10,321 bases of DNA from Chitinivibrionales bacterium (GTDB lineage Bacteria > Fibrobacterota > Chitinivibrionia > Chitinivibrionales > WJMI01): NCBI GenBank assembly GCA_014729595.1, contig WJJU01000602.1, positions 1 to 10,321 on the forward strand, given 5' to 3'. Each line of letters begins with the position of its first letter. Positions within the stretch are counted from its first letter, which is position 1. Positions 6,605-10,321 of the stretch are shown piece after piece. A program made the translations under genes and the position numbers. The notes beneath the pieces were generated by a model. It saw only the letters and a program-made list of their open reading frames with translations, searched no databases and was not told the DNA's origin.

Positions 6605-7063
6605 ACCCCTCTTCTATTTCGTGTGCTTTTTTTCGGGACGCGTGCGTGTCCTCGATGTTTCCAATCTGACGTTTTTCTGATGCATGAGCGCCGTGCAACG
6701 GCTTTCCCGCGATGGAACACTAACCTTGAATCCCCCCGGATTTCGGATCTGGTCACCGCTCCGTTTGATCATCGCACATGTTCGCCCGGCGCGTAAGTGA
6801 ACAGGTACCGACACTAATACGGAAAATAGTCTATGCTATTGTCCAAATTGCAGGGGGAGGCTTCGTTGGGTACGGGGACTTGCGGGCGGAAGAACACCAA
6901 GGTATATTGTTTGAAGCGTCCGCCCCAACCAGGAGACGGAATTTTAAGAGTGAATCCGGCGAAAATCCTTGCGAGAACCTGGTTTACCGGGCTTTTGGTT
7001 TTTGCGGTTTGCGGGGGCTATATCTTCTATGCCTTCCTTTACGTTATCAGAGTTTTAGGATCG
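6605..7063. other. Divergent spacer between rnpB and mltG
   Basis: About 460 bases separating rnpB (minus) from the chosen mltG start (plus). It must hold the promoters of both, but I cannot point to a good -35/-10 pair on either strand. A small perfect inverted repeat GCCGT/ACGGC with a 3-base loop is at 6690-6702. The right part (from about 6833) is open in the mltG frame and encodes a hydrophobic stretch between about 6975 and 7060, which may be an N-terminal extension of MltG rather than untranslated DNA. A structured segment lies at 6853-6926. Confidence 0.5.
6853..6926 (+). other. Possible structured leader upstream of mltG
   Basis: Two alternative pairings are visible: GGGCGGA (6884-6890) with TCCGCCC (6919-6925), a perfect 7-bp match, and an outer arm GCTTC (6860-6864) with GAAGC (6913-6917), extended by a mismatched match of the G-run at 6853-6857 with CCCC at 6923-6926. 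The two compete for the 6919-6926 bases. I do not recognise a riboswitch or known RNA family. It may be chance in GC-rich DNA. Confidence 0.2.
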
Positions 7064-8095
7064 ATGAAAGTACGTGTCATAATGTCCGCTGTTGCGGTGG
7101 TGTTGGTAGCTTCACTGGCTGTTTTGGGTGCGTTCGCGTATTACTTTATGGCTGGAGGGCCCCAAGGCGAAAGAGTGGAACTTGTAGTCGAGCCGGGAGC
7201 GTCGGTCAGGTTTTTAGCTGAAAAGCTTGAACGTAAGGGCGTGGTACGTTCCGCTCGTGTTTTACTGGTGTGGATGAAAATCACAGGAATCGATAAGCAG
7301 GTTCAGGCCGGGAAATATGCTTTTCGGCGGAAAGCCGGCGTAGTTAACGCCGCGCGTGAGCTTTTAGATCCCGAACCCGTCGATACGGCCGTCACTGTCC
7401 CCGAAGGTCTCATAATTGAGCAGATTGGGGAACTTTTTGCGTCCACGTTCTCTTTCTCCCCCGATACGTTCGTGGCTTTGTGCACCGACACGGCGTTTTT
7501 GCGCGGGCTGGGCTTCGAGGGTAGTTCGCTTGAAGGTTTTTTATTCCCCGATACTTACCGCTTTTCGCCGGATGTGGGGCCGGGCGAAGTGATCGCACGG
7601 ATGTATGGCCATTTTGAGCAGCAATTTTCCACACTGGATTCGACGCCGATTATGGAACGCTACAGCCGTGCGGAGATTGTTACCATGGCCTCAATTGTCG
7701 AGAAAGAAGCTACGTTGGCGGAAGAACGCGCGCATATTGCCGGCGTCTTTTACAATCGTCTCAAAAAAGGTTATCCACTGGGCGCGGACCCGACCGTCCG
7801 ATATGCACTGCGCAAATTCTCGGGTCCTTTACGTGTTTCGGAACTCAAAAATCCCTCACCCTATAACACCCGTGTCCACCGCGGTTTACCCCCCGGTCCT
7901 ATTTGCTCCCCGGGGTTGGGCGCTCTTGCGGCTTCCGTCTCGCCGCTTGAAACTGATGATTTATATTTTGTGGCGAAGTGGGACGGTACCGGCGCACACG
8001 ATTTTTCGACGACCGCCGCCGAGCACAACAGAAAGAAATTCGAGATCCGTCGCCTGAATGAACTACGGAAACAAAGGAAAAAGGGCTCTGAGTGA
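7064..8095 (+). CDS. mltG: Endolytic murein transglycosylase MltG (YceG-like)
   Basis: A 343-residue protein, close to the ~340 of E. coli MltG. The family cuts nascent peptidoglycan strands inside the chain from the periplasmic side of the inner membrane and is thought to release strands and set their length. Features: one membrane helix (about 6-29), a LysM-like segment (about 37-85) with VEPGASVRFLAEKLERKGV, and the YceG catalytic domain with LEGFLFPDTY at 156-165, the catalytic-region MASIVEKEA at 208-216 (first Glu of VEKE proposed catalytic), FYNRLKKGYPLGADPTV at 229-245, SPYNTRVHRGLPPGPICSPG at 265-284, and LYFVAKWDGTGAHDFSTT at 300-317. The ATG at 7064 has AGGA only 3 bases away. A GTG at 6950, with AGGAG 14 bases and GGA 9 bases upstream, would add 38 residues including a second hydrophobic segment. 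I prefer 7064 for its family-typical length. The stop overlaps the next start by 4 bases. Confidence 0.95.
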   Translation: MKVRVIMSAVAVVLVASLAVLGAFAYYFMAGGPQGERVELVVEPGASVRFLAEKLERKGVVRSARVLLVWMKITGIDKQVQAGKYAFRRKAGVVNAARELLDPEPVDTAVTVPEGLIIEQIGELFASTFSFSPDTFVALCTDTAFLRGLGFEGSSLEGFLFPDTYRFSPDVGPGEVIARMYGHFEQQFSTLDSTPIMERYSRAEIVTMASIVEKEATLAEERAHIAGVFYNRLKKGYPLGADPTVRYALRKFSGPLRVSELKNPSPYNTRVHRGLPPGPICSPGLGALAASVSPLETDDLYFVAKWDGTGAHDFSTTAAEHNRKKFEIRRLNELRKQRKKGSE

Positions 8096-8946
8096 ACCAA
8101 AGTGAGCAGCTTCTTGCAAAAATCGCCGGTCTGGTGTTGCTGACGGTCGGAACGACCGTTGCCGTAACCGAAATGGTTCAGCCCCGACGGCTTATCAACG
8201 GGCATACCGCCGGGCTTCTTCCGCGGGGGCACTACGAATTCGAAACACGGGTATATCCCAGTCGCCACGATGCCGTCGACGGGGCGGGGGTAACCTTCTC
8301 ATTTGGTGTTGGCATCACCGATCGGCTTATGTTCGGCGGCGGCTACGGTGCGGACGGCATGATTGGGCGCGGGACTTTGCGCGGCAATCCCTGGCCGGGC
8401 CTTCTTTTCAAGTATCGCATCGTCGAAGAAAAGTACCATGTACCCGGCATTGCCATTGGGTTTGATTGGCAGGGATTTGGCGGAATCGAGGGATATCAGA
8501 ACACCGAAGCGCACTACCGAGGGTATGTTTTCAAGTCGCAAGGCGCTTTCGTGGCGTTGAGCAAGAACTACCTTTTGATGAAAAGCGCGGAATTCGGGCT
8601 TCATGGTTCTGTCAACTTCTCGGTGGAGGACTTGCCGCGTATTCAATGGCCCAACGGCGTTGTCGGCTTTGACTTTGGCGCTAACGAGGAGTTGGCCGTA
8701 GTGGTCGAGTACGATCTTGCGCTCAACCAGCGAGATCCGGCCGCCGACGGCGACGACACCGGTTACACCAACCCCCTCAAAGGCTTTTTATGCGCGGGTA
8801 TTCGCTGGGCGTTTGCGCCGGCTTTTTATATTGAATTCAATGTTATGGATCTCTTGGAGAATAAACTTCGGCGGCAAAATCAACCCAGTGGGGCTCGAGT
8901 CGGCTGGAGCAGGGAGTTGAAATTGGTGTATTTAAGCAATTTCTAG
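8092..8946 (+). CDS. Predicted outer-membrane beta-barrel protein (possibly YjbH-like), coupled to mltG
   Basis: A 284-residue protein starting at GTG within a GTGA overlap with the mltG stop, so its translation is probably coupled to mltG. A hydrophobic segment at about 9-25 looks like a signal sequence, though without a clear signal-peptidase site. The rest is rich in Gly, aromatic residues and alternating hydrophobic/polar strands, few helices, and ends in LKLVYLSNF with a terminal Phe, all as in outer-membrane barrels. The order RLINGHTAGLLPRGHYEFETRVYPS, a glycine-rich strand VTFSFGVGITDRLMFGGGYG, then PGIAIGFDWQGFGG and VALSKNY recalls YjbH/DUF940-like outer-membrane proteins linked to polysaccharide export. 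That resemblance is from memory of the family's pattern and is tentative. No ribosome binding site beyond those of coupling is needed. Function unknown. Confidence 0.75.
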   Translation: MNQSEQLLAKIAGLVLLTVGTTVAVTEMVQPRRLINGHTAGLLPRGHYEFETRVYPSRHDAVDGAGVTFSFGVGITDRLMFGGGYGADGMIGRGTLRGNPWPGLLFKYRIVEEKYHVPGIAIGFDWQGFGGIEGYQNTEAHYRGYVFKSQGAFVALSKNYLLMKSAEFGLHGSVNFSVEDLPRIQWPNGVVGFDFGANEELAVVVEYDLALNQRDPAADGDDTGYTNPLKGFLCAGIRWAFAPAFYIEFNVMDLLENKLRRQNQPSGARVGWSRELKLVYLSNF

Positions 8947-8991
8947 CCTTCAGCACGACACATAGACACTAAGCTACTCATTTGTATTGAC

Positions 8992-9019
8992 GAATTGACG
9001 GCGCAGTTCCTCTTTTTTT
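8992..9019 (+). terminator. Weak intrinsic terminator candidate after the mltG operon
   Basis: GAATTG and CAGTTC form a 6-bp stem (one G-T wobble) with a 6-base loop, followed after CTC by seven Ts (9013-9019). The position, 46 bases past the stop of the barrel gene and before the thioredoxin gene, is right for a terminator; the stem is weak. Confidence 0.4.
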
Positions 9020-9117
9020 GGGAGGTTCGCCCAATTTGGGTTCTTTGTCTATCGTAATACTTAAAACATTAATTACTAAATATCCATTTCTCCGCACGGA
9101 TCACGTGTTTGTCGAAT

Positions 9118-9121
9118 TAGG
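9118..9121 (+). promoter_or_regulatory. Ribosome binding site of the exported thioredoxin
   Basis: AGGA eight bases before the ATG at 9131 in an otherwise AT-rich leader, supporting that start and therefore the signal peptide. Confidence 0.65.
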
Positions 9122-9130
9122 ATTAATAAC

Positions 9131-9586
9131 ATGAAAACATTCGCTTTGTCTTCGGTGCTTTTGGCACTATTTGCCTTTGCCTCTCATGCCGACGTGCAAG
9201 ACTCTTCTCAAATGCTTGCGGACCAAATAATCAATGCGGAGAAGCCGGTATTGGTGGATTTTTGGGCAGCATGGTGTGCCCCTTGCCGCCTGCTTTCGCC
9301 GATCGTCAATGATCTGGAAAAGGAGTATGACGGGCGTCTGAAAGTCATGAAGATAAACGTCGATGTGCATCGACAGATCGCGGCATACTTCAAGGTCAGC
9401 TCCATTCCCGCCATTTTTCTTGTTAACGATCGTACCGTCGTCAAATACATCCCGGGCCTTCAGTCGAAAAGTGATTACAAAGCCGCAATCGAAGAAGTGT
9501 TGGCTATGAACAACCCCGAAGACACCTCGGACGCGGAAAGCGATGCGACGGCCGAGGAGGAGCAAACGGCGGAAAACAATCCATGA
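9131..9586 (+). CDS. Exported thioredoxin-fold protein with acidic C-terminal tail
   Basis: A 151-residue protein with a signal peptide (KTFALSSVLLALFAFASHA, likely cut after Ala20 at SHA|DV) followed by a complete thioredoxin domain. Seen in it: LVDFWAAWCAPC with the redox WCAPC at 48-52, VNDLEKEYDGRLKVMKINVD, and the cis-proline loop SSIPAIFLV with Pro93. The layout is that of ordinary cytoplasmic thioredoxin (no TlpA/DsbE insertion), so this looks like a thioredoxin sent to the periplasm, where it would reduce or exchange disulfides; the partner that would keep it reduced is not in the window. A tail of about 23 residues (129-151) is strongly acidic (EDTSDAESDATAEEEQ) and probably disordered. 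The usual WCGPC is WCAPC here, a variant that occurs in the family. It has its own AT-rich upstream region and overlaps the U32 gene by 4 bases (ATGA). Confidence 0.92.
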   Translation: MKTFALSSVLLALFAFASHADVQDSSQMLADQIINAEKPVLVDFWAAWCAPCRLLSPIVNDLEKEYDGRLKVMKINVDVHRQIAAYFKVSSIPAIFLVNDRTVVKYIPGLQSKSDYKAAIEEVLAMNNPEDTSDAESDATAEEEQTAENNP

Positions 9587-10321
9587 ATGTGCCGGAACTG
9601 GTAGCCCCCGGCGGAAGCTTCGAGGCAATGGAGGCTGCGTTCGATCATGGGGCCGATGCCGTTTATGCCGGTCTTTCATCCTATAATCTCCGTGCCCGTG
9701 CCCCCAATTTCGATATCGAGGGGTTTGAGCATGCGCTGCGACATGCTCATGAGCGTGGGAAGCGTCTTTACCTGGCGCTTAACACAATGCCGACTGCCCA
9801 CCAAACCGACCAAATCGGAAAGATTCTCGACAACTTAAGCGACCGTCGTGCATATCCCGATGCCGTGATCGTGAGCGATCCCGGGGTAATGGATCTGTGC
9901 CGTGGGGTATTTAAAGAAGTTCCACTTCATCTCAGCACCCAAACTGGAGCTTTCAACGTTCACGCCGCGCGCTTTTGGCTACGCAACGGCATAAGCCGTA
10001 TTGTCGTTCCCCGAGAACTCAATCTCGACCAAGCGCGCGCTCTCTGCGATGCCGGGATCCCGTGTGAGATATTCATTCACGGCGCCATGTGTGTCTCTCT
10101 ATCGGGACGTTGTTTGCTGGGCGCTTACCTTGCGGGCCGTCATGCAAATCACGGAGACTGTCCTCAGCCGTGTCGATACCGCTATCGAATCATACCGGAG
10201 GGAGGCACCGAGGAGCTTGAAGCCGAAGAGAACGGTGACGGAGTATATTTGCTCAATGCCAGGGATCTTAACACCTTAAGTATTCTCGATCGGATCGTCG
10301 CAACCGGAGCGACGGCGCTTA
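9583..10321 (+). CDS. Peptidase U32 family protein, N-terminal part (3' end outside window)
   Basis: The frame starts at the ATG in the ATGA overlap with the thioredoxin stop and stays open to the right edge, giving 246 residues. Diagnostic points: ELVAPGGSFEAMEAAFDHGADAVYAG at the N-terminus, as in YegQ/YhbU proteins, LSTQTGAFN in the middle, and the U32 signature region EIFIHGAMCVSLSGRCLLG with further cysteines in HGDCPQPCRYRY. The four cysteines match those that hold an iron-sulfur cluster in family members shown to hydroxylate RNA (TrhP on tRNA wobble uridine, RlhA on 23S rRNA); older work named the family collagenase-like peptidases. Which role applies cannot be told without the C-terminal half. 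The reach of translation from a thioredoxin gene suggests co-expression. Confidence 0.93.
   Translation, partial: MNVPELVAPGGSFEAMEAAFDHGADAVYAGLSSYNLRARAPNFDIEGFEHALRHAHERGKRLYLALNTMPTAHQTDQIGKILDNLSDRRAYPDAVIVSDPGVMDLCRGVFKEVPLHLSTQTGAFNVHAARFWLRNGISRIVVPRELNLDQARALCDAGIPCEIFIHGAMCVSLSGRCLLGAYLAGRHANHGDCPQPCRYRYRIIPEGGTEELEAEENGDGVYLLNARDLNTLSILDRIVATGATAL

Larger units (their letters stand above)
8947..9130. other. AT-rich spacer upstream of the thioredoxin gene
   Basis: These 184 bases are clearly richer in A+T than the flanking genes, especially 9055-9090, and probably contain the thioredoxin/U32 promoter. A TAATAC at 9055-9060 could serve as a -10 element but has no good -35 partner. 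A tandem 8-base near-repeat (ATTGACGA, ATTGACGG) lies at 8986-9001. Confidence 0.4.

Noticed and set aside
6145..6756. Several minus-strand open frames within the rnpB region
   Set aside because: The region is explained by RNase P RNA; the translations are Arg/Gly/Pro-rich by-products of a GC-rich structured RNA.
6853..6930. Considered a small SRP (4.5S) RNA because of GCGGAAG followed by CCAAGG
   Set aside because: The conserved GGAAGGNAGCAG core and its symmetric internal loop are missing and the ends do not pair as a long hairpin.
6778..7221. 147-codon plus-strand frame overlapping the start of mltG
   Set aside because: It is rich in Cys, Arg and Gly, ends inside mltG in another frame, and shows no motif or ribosome binding site.
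8987..9023. TTGACG at 8987 and 8995 as -35 elements
   Set aside because: At 16-18 bases downstream there is only T-rich sequence without a TATAAT-like hexamer.
1..10321. CRISPR arrays, tRNAs, insertion sequences, prophage or defence genes
   Set aside because: Looked for repeats with regular spacing, tRNA-like cloverleaves, terminal inverted repeats and transposase/integrase motifs; none seen.

Overview
The window is chromosomal DNA from a Gram-negative (two-membrane) bacterium. The evidence is an Omp85/BamA-type outer-membrane barrel, a second probable outer-membrane protein with an aromatic C-terminal residue, an exported thioredoxin, and a class A (E. coli-like) RNase P RNA. The UDP-sugar pyrophosphorylase is of the eukaryotic-like UDPGP family rather than the usual bacterial GalU type. 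Together these suggest a lineage outside the common Proteobacteria, but the sequence alone does not fix a phylum. I see no insertion sequence, integrase, CRISPR array, tRNA or phage gene. Most of the window reads as core cell-envelope and RNA genes, not an obvious mobile accessory island.

Layout. (1) Bases 1-1853, plus strand: the C-terminal end of an ABC transporter nucleotide-binding domain, then a single-pass HlyD-like adaptor that lacks the coiled-coil hairpin. They look like one export operon whose start lies left of the window. (2) Bases 2018-2650, minus strand: an unrecognised four-helix membrane protein with a possible PH-like (DUF304-type) soluble segment, convergent with the adaptor gene. 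(3) Bases 2882-6604, minus strand, read from right to left: RNase P RNA (rnpB), an Omp85 protein with one POTRA domain, and a UDPGP-family uridylyltransferase. (4) Bases 6605-7063: the divergent spacer between rnpB and mltG, which may contain a structured leader or an N-terminal extension of MltG. (5) Bases 7064-8946, plus strand: mltG, overlapping by 4 bases a probable outer-membrane protein gene. (6) Bases 8947-9130: an AT-rich spacer with a weak terminator-like hairpin. (7) Bases 9131-10321, plus strand: an exported thioredoxin overlapping by 4 bases a U32-family peptidase/tRNA-rRNA hydroxylase-like gene that runs off the right edge.

Common theme. Five or six of the eight protein genes act in or across the envelope: export, outer-membrane assembly, glycan end-formation, and periplasmic thiol chemistry. 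The UTP-glucose-1-phosphate uridylyltransferase supplies sugar nucleotides for surface glycans. The two 4-base stop/start overlaps (mltG with the barrel gene, thioredoxin with U32) are the strongest hints of co-translation between proteins not usually paired. I did not find a convincing new multi-gene system. The most distinctive items are the hairpin-less export adaptor, the Omp85 protein with a charged insertion before its last strand, and the MltG/outer-membrane-protein pair.
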